Positions 8,570 through 17,989 of a stretch of 64,000 bases of DNA are shown one piece after another. The notes under the pieces were generated by a model that worked only from the letters and a program-made list of their open reading frames with translations, had not been told where the DNA came from and made no database searches. Numbering within the stretch: position 1 is the first letter of the stretch; every line of letters starts with the position of its first letter. The DNA is taken from NCBI RefSeq assembly GCF_004299785.2, contig NZ_CP036246.2:1240001-1304000 (forward strand). Direction: 5' to 3'. The translations under genes were made by a program, and so were the position numbers. This stretch comes from Arcobacter porcinus. GTDB lineage: Bacteria > Campylobacterota > Campylobacteria > Campylobacterales > Arcobacteraceae.

Positions 8570-8788
8570 TTAGATTGCTCTAACATTCTTTGCTTGAGGA
8601 CCTTTTTCATTTTTACTAATTTCAAAAGATACTCTTTGTCCTTCATCTAAAGATGATCTTCCATAACCTGATGAATTAATTTCACTATGATGAACAAAAA
8701 ACTCATTTTTTTCATTTTCTAATTGGATAAATCCAAAACCTTTTTCGCTATTGAACCATTTTACGATTCCAATATTTTGATTTGCCAT
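8570..8788 (-). CDS. Cold-shock domain protein (CspA family)
   Basis: A 72-aa single OB-fold nucleic-acid-binding protein. It contains [15 protein letters not shown] (with RNP1 KGFGFI), the RNP2-like FFVHHSEI, and the C-terminal GPQAKNV. Such proteins bind single-stranded RNA/DNA and melt RNA structure. AAGGAT precedes the ATG. Copies on mobile elements are common. The about 240-bp gap upstream could supply a long leader, as in other csp genes. Confidence 0.92.
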   Translation of the reverse strand: MANQNIGIVKWFNSEKGFGFIQLENEKNEFFVHHSEINSSGYGRSSLDEGQRVSFEISKNEKGPQAKNVRAI

Positions 8789-9027
8789 TGTGCAATCCTT
8801 ATTTATTTATTTGCTCTATATAAAAGCTATGAATAAAGTGTAATGTGGAGTTATATGTTACTATTTAAGTCAGTTAGTATTAATTTTGTAGATATCAATA
8901 AAAGCAAACGAAAGATGTGATTAAACTCAAAATCATCTTTAACACCTACACTATATCTGAAAAAATAAATAATTGCAAATTATATAATATATTAATTTTT
9001 ATAATAATTTAATATATATTCTTCAGA
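8789..9027 (-). promoter_or_regulatory. Upstream region of the cold-shock gene
   Basis: A non-coding gap between the end of hipB and the csp start. An imperfect hairpin AAAGATGTGATT / AATCATCTTT spans 8911-8940. It may belong to a long csp leader or to a terminator region. No gene seen. Confidence 0.3.
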
Positions 9028-9390
9028 TTATTTAACTCTTTGCTTTTCAATTTTTTCAATCTTATCTTTTATAGTTGGAAGTAAAAGTTTTTCAAGCTCT
9101 TCAAGTCTTCCAAATGTTCTCATTACTTTTATAAAATTAATCATTGAAATACTACCTTTTTGTTCATAGTTAGAGTATGTTGTTGGTGAACTTAGTTCGG
9201 CTTCTTTTGCAAAATCACTTTGCTTTTTATTTTGAGAAAGACGTAGTTTTTTTGCTCTAAGAGCTAATACCATTGATATTTCTTCATCTGTAAGAGTTCC
9301 AAAAACACTATTAATATTAAGATTATTTTTAAGTTTTTGCTTAACTTTTATTTGTGAATCTTGAAGTTTTTTTAAAAGTTCATTGCTCAT
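9028..9390 (-). CDS. hipB: HipB-like XRE-family antitoxin
   Basis: A 120-aa protein with a helix-turn-helix of the XRE type (LRAKKLRLSQNKKQSDFAKEAELSSPTTYSNYEQ, roughly residues 44-78) flanked by helical arms. Its ATG overlaps the stop of the hipA-like gene (TAATG), so the pair is translationally coupled, with the kinase first. In HipBA modules the HTH protein neutralises HipA and represses the operon. The antitoxin role rests on pairing and family. Confidence 0.8.
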   Translation of the reverse strand: MSNELLKKLQDSQIKVKQKLKNNLNINSVFGTLTDEEISMVLALRAKKLRLSQNKKQSDFAKEAELSSPTTYSNYEQKGSISMINFIKVMRTFGRLEELEKLLLPTIKDKIEKIEKQRVK

Positions 9391-10640
9391 TATAGTGCTC
9401 CTTGTAATGTTCTTTTATTAACATGTTCTAAAATTTGTTTTTGCTTTGATATTACAACTTCATACTCTTTAAGTAGTTTTGGTAATTCATTATCTCTTAA
9501 ACTTTTCATTTTTTCTAAAGAATTAGCAACAAACTCTAAATCAATTGAGAATTCAGTAGCTAGAGTAGTAATATCTTCAATATTAATTTTTGATAGAGCT
9601 TTCCCATATAAAGATAATTGATGTTCAACTGTTTGCTTTTCTCCTTTTGCAAATGTTAAATCATATGCAGGTGTAGCTTTGTATTTAAAATCAACATCAC
9701 ACATAAAAGAGAAGTTTCTACTATGATCATCTTGATTTATAAACATATAATTAAAAAGCATCTGTAAAAATAGCTGTTTTAGACTTCCTAATGCTCCTAA
9801 TTTTACAGCTGTTCTAAGTAAATCTTCATATCCTACTGTTCTTGGAATATTGTAGTCTAAGTGAAGTAATCCAGCAAATGAATGAACATGATATCTTTTT
9901 CCACTTGGCTCAATATCAAATCTTTTCGTTACAAAGTGGTGTTTGTTATCAGTTTGAATCAAATAAGAATCTTCCATATCAATACCACTTTCTTTAGCAA
10001 GAAGATGATAAATATATTCTACTTTTGAATATGTTGATTTATTCTCATCATCATTTGATGTATCATCATATTTGATAATAGCATGAATAAATCCATCTTT
10101 TAATGGAATTGTTCGATCACCTAAAAAAACCTCTTTTGTTTCTAAGTTTATTGCACCAACTGCTTTACTTCTTGCTCCTCCTACAAATGAATGAGCACTT
10201 ATCAAAAAAGCATCTTGTAAAGAGTGATAATCTCCTCCTTTTTTTAACTCCTTAGCTTTAAGAAACATAGATTTTAATTCTAAAGTTTCAATAACTCCAT
10301 TTAGCTTTTCCATTTTAGGTTCATATGTAATTGCTCCAAGTCCTCTATGTCCTATAAAAAGAAGTTTATCACTTACAGTTGGATAAATATTTTTATTTTG
10401 TAAAAAGAAATTATTCAATATTTCATTACCAAAATTTCCTGGTAATGAATCACTAATAAATCCAGCAACTCTTTGCTGATGTGTTAAATGAGTTGTATCT
10501 ATCTCTTTTTGATTAGAATTTAGCATTAATGGACTTACTTTATAACATAAGTCATCAACTTGTTTAAGATATACTCTGTCACCATCTTGATACATATCTG
10601 CTATATGTTTATCAAATATATATATTGAGATTTTCTGCAT
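9390..10640 (-). CDS. hipA: HipA-family serine/threonine kinase toxin
   Basis: A 416-aa protein with the HipA layout: an N-terminal subdomain with the LPGNFGNEIL segment, the glycine-rich loop GGARSKA (about 154-160; usually GGARPKA), KRFD lysine region (239-242), catalytic loop NQDDHSRN (302-309) and the metal-binding motif in PAYDLTF (325-330). All key kinase residues appear intact. HipA phosphorylates glutamyl-tRNA synthetase or related targets and causes dormancy. AGGATTAAATA precedes the ATG. The gene order, hipA before hipB, is the reverse of E. coli hipBA. Confidence 0.88.
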   Translation of the reverse strand: MQKISIYIFDKHIADMYQDGDRVYLKQVDDLCYKVSPLMLNSNQKEIDTTHLTHQQRVAGFISDSLPGNFGNEILNNFFLQNKNIYPTVSDKLLFIGHRGLGAITYEPKMEKLNGVIETLELKSMFLKAKELKKGGDYHSLQDAFLISAHSFVGGARSKAVGAINLETKEVFLGDRTIPLKDGFIHAIIKYDDTSNDDENKSTYSKVEYIYHLLAKESGIDMEDSYLIQTDNKHHFVTKRFDIEPSGKRYHVHSFAGLLHLDYNIPRTVGYEDLLRTAVKLGALGSLKQLFLQMLFNYMFINQDDHSRNFSFMCDVDFKYKATPAYDLTFAKGEKQTVEHQLSLYGKALSKINIEDITTLATEFSIDLEFVANSLEKMKSLRDNELPKLLKEYEVVISKQKQILEHVNKRTLQGAL

Positions 10641-10773
10641 TATTTAATCCTAATTCATATTTATTTGTAATTATATCATATATTTCTATATAACTACAAA
10701 TATATATGTTTAATACTTTATATTTGCTAATAAAATTACAGATAAAATGAATATGAAGGAATTCAAATAAAAA

Positions 10774-10818
10774 TTGTAGCTCAAATATTAAATTAAATTC
10801 TAATATTTTGAAATAAAG
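10774..10818 (+). repeat. Third, decayed copy of the integrase 3' tail
   Basis: The stretch ATTGTAGCTCAAATATTA ... TATTTTGAAATAAA follows the same order of words as the integrase tail at 6843-6888 and its copy at 8270, with many substitutions. It ends at a TAA equivalent to the integrase stop and lies just downstream of the divergent start of the hipA module. Confidence 0.5.
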
Positions 10819-10868
10819 TTTGTTACATATAATATTACAATGATAGAATTATAGTAAATATTTAAGGT

Positions 10869-11581
10869 ATGTATATACTAAATAAAAATTTAGATAAATT
10901 GATTGCTTTATAAAAAGTAAAAATAAGAGCAGAAAGAATAGCTTTAGAGTTAACTCAAGAAGAGTTTGCTGATTTTGTTGAAATAAAGTATGCAACTTAT
11001 AAAACTTTTGAGCAAAGTGGAAAAATATCTTTTGAGAATTATCTGAAAATATTAATTAAACTAAATAAAGATGATCAATTTTTAAAGTTTTTAAATAGTT
11101 TTGAGTTTAATGAAGAAAAACAAAGAACTAGTAGTAAAAAAGTAAATGATAAGAATATAGAAGATAACTTTGTAAAACTGATTATTGAAGCTTCACAAAA
11201 ACATATTGTCTTAGATAAAAAGATTTTTGGAGAAGAGTTGTTTTATAGTATAGAGAATGGACATATTTATGAAATACTAAATTTTATAAATATTGTTTTA
11301 TCTGCTTGGAATGATAAAAGATTAATGCTTCTTATTAAATATTTTGGAGAAGAGAGAATAAAAACTCATATTCTTAATCAAAAAGATATAAAGTTATTAA
11401 AATCATTTAATGCTCATTTAGAGTATATAAGGAAAATATACAAGCAAAAGATCTATTTTATGAAAAAAGCAATGACGAAGGAATAAATACTTTAGTTAAA
11501 AATCCAAAACCATATGATTGGTATAGAAATGAAATTGAAAAATATATTCATAAAGTTTTATTAGATGAGATTTATAAATAA
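10869..11581 (+). pseudogene. Decayed XRE-type helix-turn-helix gene
   Basis: Reading from the ATG at 10869, an in-frame TAA follows after 14 codons (MYILNKNLDKLIAL*). The frame then continues open with a clear XRE helix-turn-helix (RAERIALELTQEEFADFVE) to a stop at 11486. A one-base shift near 11445-11455 restores a further open stretch ending VLLDEIYK at 11581, with sensible composition. One nonsense and one frameshift together suggest a dead regulator or antitoxin gene. Sequence errors could produce the same picture. Confidence 0.65.
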
Positions 11582-11629
11582 TAAATATGCAATATATGCT
11601 TATTAATTAAAATTAATATATAATGAAAT

Positions 11630-13102
11630 ATGAATTTTATTATTATGAAAGAGCTTCCCATAGAAGAAAAAGAAAAAATTGCTTTAAAGATGTTAAGGCA
11701 TTATTATTTAAATGATCATCGTCCATTTTGTGTGGCTTATAGTGGTGGAAAAGATAGTAGTGTTTTAGTTTATTTAACTATAAAAATGCTTGAAAATTTA
11801 ATTAAAGAAAATAAGATATTAAATAAAGAGATATTAATAATAAATTCAAATACTTTAGCAGAACTTCCACCTGTTCTAAAACATCTTGAAAATTCATTAG
11901 TAAAAATACAAGACTATTCAGATCTATATAAATTACCTATAAAAGTAAAAGAAGTAAAACCTGAAATTAAAAATACACTAAATGTTCAACTTCTTGGAGT
12001 TGGTATGCCTCCACCATCTAATCAATTAAGATGGTGTACTGATAAATTAAAAGTATTTCCAATAGATAAAGAAATAAAAGAAAATTTTCCAAATGGAGAA
12101 TTTATTTCAGTTATTGGCACTAGAAGAGATGAAAGCTTTTCAAGAGAAGCAAGAATAATAAAAAAAACAGTTAAAGATACAGATCTAAAATTGAATGATA
12201 GGTATAAAAATGCAAGTAATCTAATGCCTATTGAATTTTGGAGTACAAAAGATGTATGGGAATATCTATTTAAACAATCAAATAATCTTATGGATATAGA
12301 CTTCTTATGGAAAATATATAGTGATGCTAGTGGAAAAGATACAAAAGAGTGTACTTTCGTTGGTGCTGGTGGTAAACATATAGAAGAAGGTAAGATTGGC
12401 TGTGGTGTTTCTCGTTTTGGTTGTTGGCAATGTTACATGGTGAGGGATCAAGATAAGAGTCTTGATGGTCTTATGAAAAGTGGTTATAAAGATATAAATC
12501 TATATAAAGAATATAGAGATTGGTTCTGGGATAAAACTCAACAAGGTTGGGAAAAAACAAGAGATGTATATAGTCATAGACATCAAGGTCAAGATTTTTA
12601 TGATAAAGGTGATGAAACAAATCCTAAATATGGAATTACCATGCCAAAAGGTCTTACACTAAAAATAAGAAAAGAAGCCTTTTCAAGACTTTTATCGCTA
12701 CAATTTAAATTAAATGAACCAATTATAACAGAAGAAGAAATTAAACTTATTCAAGGAAGATGGATTTCAGAAGGAGATCTATCACTTACAGCATTCAGAA
12801 TAGCAAGAATATATGGTTATAAATTCAATAGTTATTCTCTATCAATAAATCAAAGAAAAAATATAAGATTAGCTAAACAATATTATAAAGATATTCTAAA
12901 TAAAAAAGAAATAAAGAAAGAATTTGATATAGATACTTTAAAAAGATTTGCTATTCAAAATATTTTAAATCCTGAAAAAGTAAAATATAAATTTTTTCCA
13001 TCAAAACAAGAAGAAAAATATATTAGAAAAGAATGGAAAATTAATAAAAAAAGTAATATGCATATCTCTTTTATAAATTTAAAAGATTTAATTAATTATT
13101 AG
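11630..13102 (+). CDS. DndC-like PP-loop / PAPS-reductase-family protein
   Basis: A 490-aa adenine-nucleotide alpha-hydrolase with the PP-loop SGGKDSS (38-44), RWCTDKLK (135-141) and GTRRDES (163-169). A cysteine cluster (C241, C258, C265, C268 within GCGVSRFGCWQC) resembles the Fe-S site of DndC, the sulfur-transfer protein of DNA phosphorothioation. No dndB, dndD, dndE or cysteine desulfurase is nearby, so this is a stand-alone homologue. Its 3' end overlaps the converging rdrB by 11 bp. It may be an independent defence gene or an accessory to RADAR. Function beyond ATP/sulfur chemistry is unknown. Start may be at 11630 or 11645. Confidence 0.8.
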   Translation: MNFIIMKELPIEEKEKIALKMLRHYYLNDHRPFCVAYSGGKDSSVLVYLTIKMLENLIKENKILNKEILIINSNTLAELPPVLKHLENSLVKIQDYSDLYKLPIKVKEVKPEIKNTLNVQLLGVGMPPPSNQLRWCTDKLKVFPIDKEIKENFPNGEFISVIGTRRDESFSREARIIKKTVKDTDLKLNDRYKNASNLMPIEFWSTKDVWEYLFKQSNNLMDIDFLWKIYSDASGKDTKECTFVGAGGKHIEEGKIGCGVSRFGCWQCYMVRDQDKSLDGLMKSGYKDINLYKEYRDWFWDKTQQGWEKTRDVYSHRHQGQDFYDKGDETNPKYGITMPKGLTLKIRKEAFSRLLSLQFKLNEPIITEEEIKLIQGRWISEGDLSLTAFRIARIYGYKFNSYSLSINQRKNIRLAKQYYKDILNKKEIKKEFDIDTLKRFAIQNILNPEKVKYKFFPSKQEEKYIRKEWKINKKSNMHISFINLKDLINY

Positions 13103-15362
13103 AAAAATAGTAATTCTCACCATTCTTGATCATATTCTTAATAATACTTTTCCTATCTAGATTTGTTTTTTCTAAAAGATTATATAATATAAAATATTCT
13201 AAATATAAATTATTATTAAATATACCTGGATCATCTGATGCAAGTATAATATTTGGAGCATTTGGATTTTGTAACCATTGCAGGATATGATGATCTTTAA
13301 ACTTATTATAAAAACTAATTCTAGTATTACTTGTAATCATTGTTTCTATTGCTATGTCTTTTTCTTTTAATAAAGATAAAATTTTATTTTGTATAAAAAT
13401 TATAATATCGTCTGATATACAATTTAGATCTACTGTAATAAGTTTATTATATTTATAATAGCTATGTATATTATGATATTTATCAAAAATCTCTAATTCA
13501 TTTTTAGTTAATTGTTTACAAGCTTCTTTTCTAGTTAACCATTTATGCTCAAAAAACTTTTTATAACTTTTACGACTAAACTTTTTAGAATATACATCCT
13601 CACTAGTTTGTTTAAACGCTTTTAATAAATTTTTAATTTCAATACAATATCTTTTTTCCTCTTTTATCATTTCTATTATAAAAAATAAATTATCTAAATA
13701 TTCACCTTCCTTCATTATAATAGTATTATTTAATTTTTTCTTCCAGATTTTTGGGTTAAGTCCCAAAGCTGTAGCATGACCTATCCTATCCTTTGAGTTC
13801 ATATCCAGAAACACTACTGCTTCATAAATATAACGGATCCCAGAAACAATATGCACAAAATCTTCACCTGCATGAAAAGTCATATTTATATGTTTATTAA
13901 ATCTCTTTTTTGTTTCTTCTCTTATGTATCTAAAACTTGATGCAAAAGCTTCTGGTCGTGAATAGAGTTCATTACCAGCTGCATCAATAGCATTTAAAAA
14001 GTCAAACTTTTTGAAACTAGGATTATTTAATGATAAATACTTTGGTTTTGACAATGATAACAATCCCATTATAGAAACTACTCTTTTATTTAACTCTGAT
14101 TTAGTTTTAGAGTCTCTAATATAAATATATTTAGGATTCTTTTGTTCCCTATGCTTTATAAAATGAGTAGTTACTGAAATTTTTGGAATTTCCAATAATT
14201 CTTTTAAATCATTTTTATAGTTTTTATATTTATAATGATCATTTACTATATTAGAATATAACTTTACTGTTTTGTACGTTGTATTTTTAGGTGCAAATCT
14301 AAGTTCTAGATGTTTCAATAAATTTGTTTTTTCAACACCCTCTAATTGTTTATATCTATCTATAAAACCTTTATCTTCATATTGATCTCTCAATTTACTA
14401 TCTGTAATTCTTTGGAACTGAGAAAAACCATATTGGCTCAATTGCTGTACAAATAACTTATTAAATAATGACTGTGCTAAAATATAATAATGGAGTAATT
14501 TACTATAAATATCTTTTCTTACATCAAAATCTGCTATGGTATTAAAAATTAAATTATAAAATCTTACTTCTCTATAAATAATATTTTTATTATTGATTTT
14601 TTGTTGTCTTTTCTTTGCATCTATCTTTATCTGTAAGTGCTTATCAAAGATAATCGTTGAAGATAGATACTTTTCCCATTCTTTATAATCATTTGGATTA
14701 AAATCAACTTCATAAAGAATATATTCAAAAATATATTTTGATTTTTTCAAAATATCAATAAAATCTTTAATATTATCTATCCCATTTTGCTTAAAAAGAA
14801 TTGCATTACCTTTAAATGAATCTTTTAAAGTTAAATATGCTTGGTCAAGATTATCCAAAAAATAATGCCAATTATAAATAGTTTCAGATGTACCATTGAT
14901 ATGCAAATGAGTTTCTATCATTTTTGATTTAGTTAAGGCTTCTAGTTCAATATCCTTAGGTATTGGTAATGATGAATAAAAGAAATTTGTTTGTTTGGAG
15001 TTTTCTAACGGATAACAGTTAAAAATGATAGGTGGTACTAATGTTAAGATATTATTCCAATTAAGATATAATTCTTTTTTGATATATCCTTCATTATCAA
15101 AATATTTTTTCTTTATTCGTAGTACACATTTATTTATATAATATGAGAAATCTTTTTTTCCGCATTCAAAAAATTCTTCTATTAAGTTTTCATGAATCTG
15201 ATCAGGTAAATCATACCTTAACTCTCTTTGAGTTAAAAATACATTTTCTTTGATTAATTTTAGATTACTAAAAGATAATTGTTTATATCTATCTAGCAGT
15301 CGCTTTGAACTAAAAAAAGCTAATGGCGTTAATATATCCAGATCAATTAGTTTATAAATCAT
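13092..15362 (-). CDS. rdrB: RADAR adenosine deaminase subunit RdrB
   Basis: A 756-aa divergent adenosine deaminase with the full metal-dependent set: HLH (152-154), HAGED (497-501), IGHA (527-530) and ASDDPG (708-713), matching the zinc ligands, catalytic Glu and DD pair of the family. Large insertions make it about twice the size of housekeeping deaminases. It overlaps the upstream ATPase gene by 11 bp. An AAA+-type ATPase plus a large adenosine deaminase is the signature of RADAR, an anti-phage system that deaminates adenosine nucleotides or RNA during infection. Assignment rests on motifs, size and pairing. Confidence 0.85.
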   Translation of the reverse strand: MIYKLIDLDILTPLAFFSSKRLLDRYKQLSFSNLKLIKENVFLTQRELRYDLPDQIHENLIEEFFECGKKDFSYYINKCVLRIKKKYFDNEGYIKKELYLNWNNILTLVPPIIFNCYPLENSKQTNFFYSSLPIPKDIELEALTKSKMIETHLHINGTSETIYNWHYFLDNLDQAYLTLKDSFKGNAILFKQNGIDNIKDFIDILKKSKYIFEYILYEVDFNPNDYKEWEKYLSSTIIFDKHLQIKIDAKKRQQKINNKNIIYREVRFYNLIFNTIADFDVRKDIYSKLLHYYILAQSLFNKLFVQQLSQYGFSQFQRITDSKLRDQYEDKGFIDRYKQLEGVEKTNLLKHLELRFAPKNTTYKTVKLYSNIVNDHYKYKNYKNDLKELLEIPKISVTTHFIKHREQKNPKYIYIRDSKTKSELNKRVVSIMGLLSLSKPKYLSLNNPSFKKFDFLNAIDAAGNELYSRPEAFASSFRYIREETKKRFNKHINMTFHAGEDFVHIVSGIRYIYEAVVFLDMNSKDRIGHATALGLNPKIWKKKLNNTIIMKEGEYLDNLFFIIEMIKEEKRYCIEIKNLLKAFKQTSEDVYSKKFSRKSYKKFFEHKWLTRKEACKQLTKNELEIFDKYHNIHSYYKYNKLITVDLNCISDDIIIFIQNKILSLLKEKDIAIETMITSNTRISFYNKFKDHHILQWLQNPNAPNIILASDDPGIFNNNLYLEYFILYNLLEKTNLDRKSIIKNMIKNGENYYFSNN

Positions 15363-17964
15363 CAGCTTCTATACTATGTTGAATATTTTCTAAAAAACGA
15401 TCTAATATTTCTTCTCGTTCAGATGTAATTCTTGTATTCTCTTTTTTTATTTTATTCCAAAAATCATTTCGACTTTTTATCTTTCCACTTTGAACTTCAG
15501 AAATAGCATTTTCTATAATATTTAGATCTTCAGGTTTTTCTATCTTTCTTATTTTATTTAAATCACTTGTATTGAGATAGTTTTTCTCAATTATAATACT
15601 TGCATTTATGCTATCATTATTTATATTTTCTTCATCTTCAACTATATCTTCTTTTTGATTTTCAGTATTAATAATACCAAGTGTTCCAAATGAAGTATGA
15701 ATTCTATTTTTATTATCTTGTCCAATCCAATATATTTCTTTAGGTATGACAAATTTTGAATCTTGTAAAAAACAATATAATACTGGACATAGATACATAT
15801 ACCTAAAAAAATCCAATTCTTTATAATCATCATAAAAATTTTTAACATAATCATTACCAAAAGCTTTTTGAAGATTTTTATTTAAATATGTAGGACTCAA
15901 TATGCTTCCATATGGATTTGAATCATTTTTATTATATATAAGTTCAGTTACCAATAAATTAAAAAAAAGTGTTATTTGAGCAGTAATAAAATCTTTTAAA
16001 TGAATAAACTTCTTATTTTGTAAATTAGATTCATGATAGTTAAGAAAGCTATCCCATATTCTATTTATTTGGAAAATTGAGAAAACTTCAACATAATCTT
16101 TAAGCTTATGCCATTCTAACAAACTCTTATAAAGAGAGTTCTTGATAATCTCATCCCTATCATCTCTAAATAAATGATCATCTCCTTTAAAAGAGTAATA
16201 TTCTTCAAATATTGATAACAAATAAGTTTTAGCATCTTCATAGTCTTTCTGTAGAAACTCATGCAAAAAAGTAAAAATGTTTATTATACTTACATTACTT
16301 TGCTCTGAATGTGCTATTTTACCAGATCTAGATAATAAAATATTTAAAAGAAATTTTTCATCTAATTTAGCATTTCTTTGGAATGTATCAATACCTATAA
16401 AACTTTGTTTTTTAGCATAACGAGTGAATGCATAAGTTGCTCTAAATCCAAGTAGTAAACTTTTTTTATTAGTTTGATTATTATTTTCATCAGCAAGTAA
16501 ACTAATTTGGTCTTGTATTGTAATTGGAGTATTGTATTTCAACCTACTTAAAAGAGTTTTTTTATCATCTTGATTTTTTACATCTTTTCCTAAAATATTT
16601 AAATATGTGAACCTTGTAAGCCATTCAAAAAATGTATTTATTCTAGTATCAATTGTCTTACTCAAATGTAAATTAATTACCATTAAAAGTAAATTAATAT
16701 CTTTACTACTTAAATTCATAGGAAACTGACTTAATTTCTCAAAAGAAAACTGTTCATCAGAGAGTAAATATAGTTTTTTTGCCATTTCTTGAATTACAAT
16801 ATCTGTAGATAAATATTCATAGTCTAGATGTGTAAAATTAAACCTTGCAGTGTTAGTAATAAATACATTGCTAATATCGTTTATAAGTTCTTCTGTATCC
16901 TCTTTATTTATAGAGTAAGCATAAAATATTTTCATATTTGTTCTAATAGGAAGTTGTTTGATAAGATTAGATACTTCTTCTTGTTGTAGTTTATTTTCGA
17001 AATTAAATAATATTTTACTTATATATTGGTAAATCAATTTTATAGGTGTTTTATTCTTAGAATCTTTAACAAATATTTCTTCAGTTTTTTTAGTTAACTG
17101 ATAAAAATTTTCTAAATATATACGATATTCTGGCTTTAATACTTTTATTAAGTACTGTTCTTCTAAATCATTAACCAAATTTACTTTATCATGCCATTCA
17201 TTTTCAGGAAGTATTCTTCTATCAAAATTTTCCCACTGTTTCATTCGCACAAGCGATGAATATAGTTCCCAATCACCTGAAACAAATAATTGTAGTTTGC
17301 ATGAAGTCAAATATTTTCTTATAGTCTCAAGAACCATCCAACCTTTATCAATATTTGTATCAATATCATCAAAAACTAATATAAACATCTTCTTATTTTC
17401 TTTTTTTTCCTTAGATAATAAAGATAAACTTTGACATATAAATTTATTTAAATTTTCTTCAAGTTTAAGACCAGAATTTGCATGATCTAAACCCTTTTCA
17501 AGTATTAAAGCCCCGTCATCAAAAAGATCACTTTTAATTATATCACTTCCAATACCATCAAGAAGCTTCAATCCATCTCCAAGCTCGACTAAAGTTTGTC
17601 TCCATTCATCTGTTGCCTGATCCTTTACTTCATCAGTTATTAAAGATATTATAGAAACTAATATATTTTGTTTTGTCTCAAAAAGTGTTGGGTCTATTAT
17701 TCTTAAAAATATAAGTTCATCTTCATATGTTTTCAAAATTGTTTTTAAACTTAAAAGCAAACTTGTCTTTCCACTTCCCCTTTCTCCAAGTACAGTTATA
17801 GTATCATGTTTTCTGTTACTACAATCTCCAGTTTTAATAAGCCTATTTTCAACTAACTTCTTTATTTTTTCTATTGCTCTTTTTTGTAATAGGTTATTAA
17901 CTTCGAAACTATTATTAGCATCTAAAGATTCTTCAATTTTAATTATGATTTCTTCTTTTTCCAT
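15352..17964 (-). CDS. rdrA: RADAR ATPase subunit RdrA
   Basis: An approximately 870-aa P-loop ATPase with Walker A GERGSGKTS (62-70) and Walker B MFILVFDDID (195-204), followed by a long helical region without a named domain. It is the first gene of a two-gene operon with the deaminase. In RADAR this protein forms rings that bind the deaminase complex. The ATG at 17964 is preferred over 17970 because AGGGA lies seven bases before it. The accessory membrane protein found in some RADAR loci is not visible here. The N-terminal ATPase could be mistaken for a KAP or STAND NTPase if it stood alone. Confidence 0.83.
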   Translation of the reverse strand: MEKEEIIIKIEESLDANNSFEVNNLLQKRAIEKIKKLVENRLIKTGDCSNRKHDTITVLGERGSGKTSLLLSLKTILKTYEDELIFLRIIDPTLFETKQNILVSIISLITDEVKDQATDEWRQTLVELGDGLKLLDGIGSDIIKSDLFDDGALILEKGLDHANSGLKLEENLNKFICQSLSLLSKEKKENKKMFILVFDDIDTNIDKGWMVLETIRKYLTSCKLQLFVSGDWELYSSLVRMKQWENFDRRILPENEWHDKVNLVNDLEEQYLIKVLKPEYRIYLENFYQLTKKTEEIFVKDSKNKTPIKLIYQYISKILFNFENKLQQEEVSNLIKQLPIRTNMKIFYAYSINKEDTEELINDISNVFITNTARFNFTHLDYEYLSTDIVIQEMAKKLYLLSDEQFSFEKLSQFPMNLSSKDINLLLMVINLHLSKTIDTRINTFFEWLTRFTYLNILGKDVKNQDDKKTLLSRLKYNTPITIQDQISLLADENNNQTNKKSLLLGFRATYAFTRYAKKQSFIGIDTFQRNAKLDEKFLLNILLSRSGKIAHSEQSNVSIINIFTFLHEFLQKDYEDAKTYLLSIFEEYYSFKGDDHLFRDDRDEIIKNSLYKSLLEWHKLKDYVEVFSIFQINRIWDSFLNYHESNLQNKKFIHLKDFITAQITLFFNLLVTELIYNKNDSNPYGSILSPTYLNKNLQKAFGNDYVKNFYDDYKELDFFRYMYLCPVLYCFLQDSKFVIPKEIYWIGQDNKNRIHTSFGTLGIINTENQKEDIVEDEENINNDSINASIIIEKNYLNTSDLNKIRKIEKPEDLNIIENAISEVQSGKIKSRNDFWNKIKKENTRITSEREEILDRFLENIQHSIEADDL

Positions 17965-17989
17965 CTTCATTCCCTAGTTACTTAAGTAA

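Noticed and set aside
8391-8573. Rightward 60-aa frame
   Set aside because: No ribosome site, and it lies over a shorter opposite-strand frame with an excellent one and better composition.
11238-11486. An 82-aa gene starting at TTG
   Set aside because: It is only the middle of a longer decayed HTH gene; the frame is open far upstream and has no ribosome site.
11630-13102. Complete Dnd phosphorothioation locus
   Set aside because: Only a DndC-like protein is present; no other dnd or ssp genes are visible in the window.
15642-15860. Leftward 72-aa frame inside rdrA
   Set aside because: A shifted-frame reading of the rdrA 3' part, of low-complexity composition.
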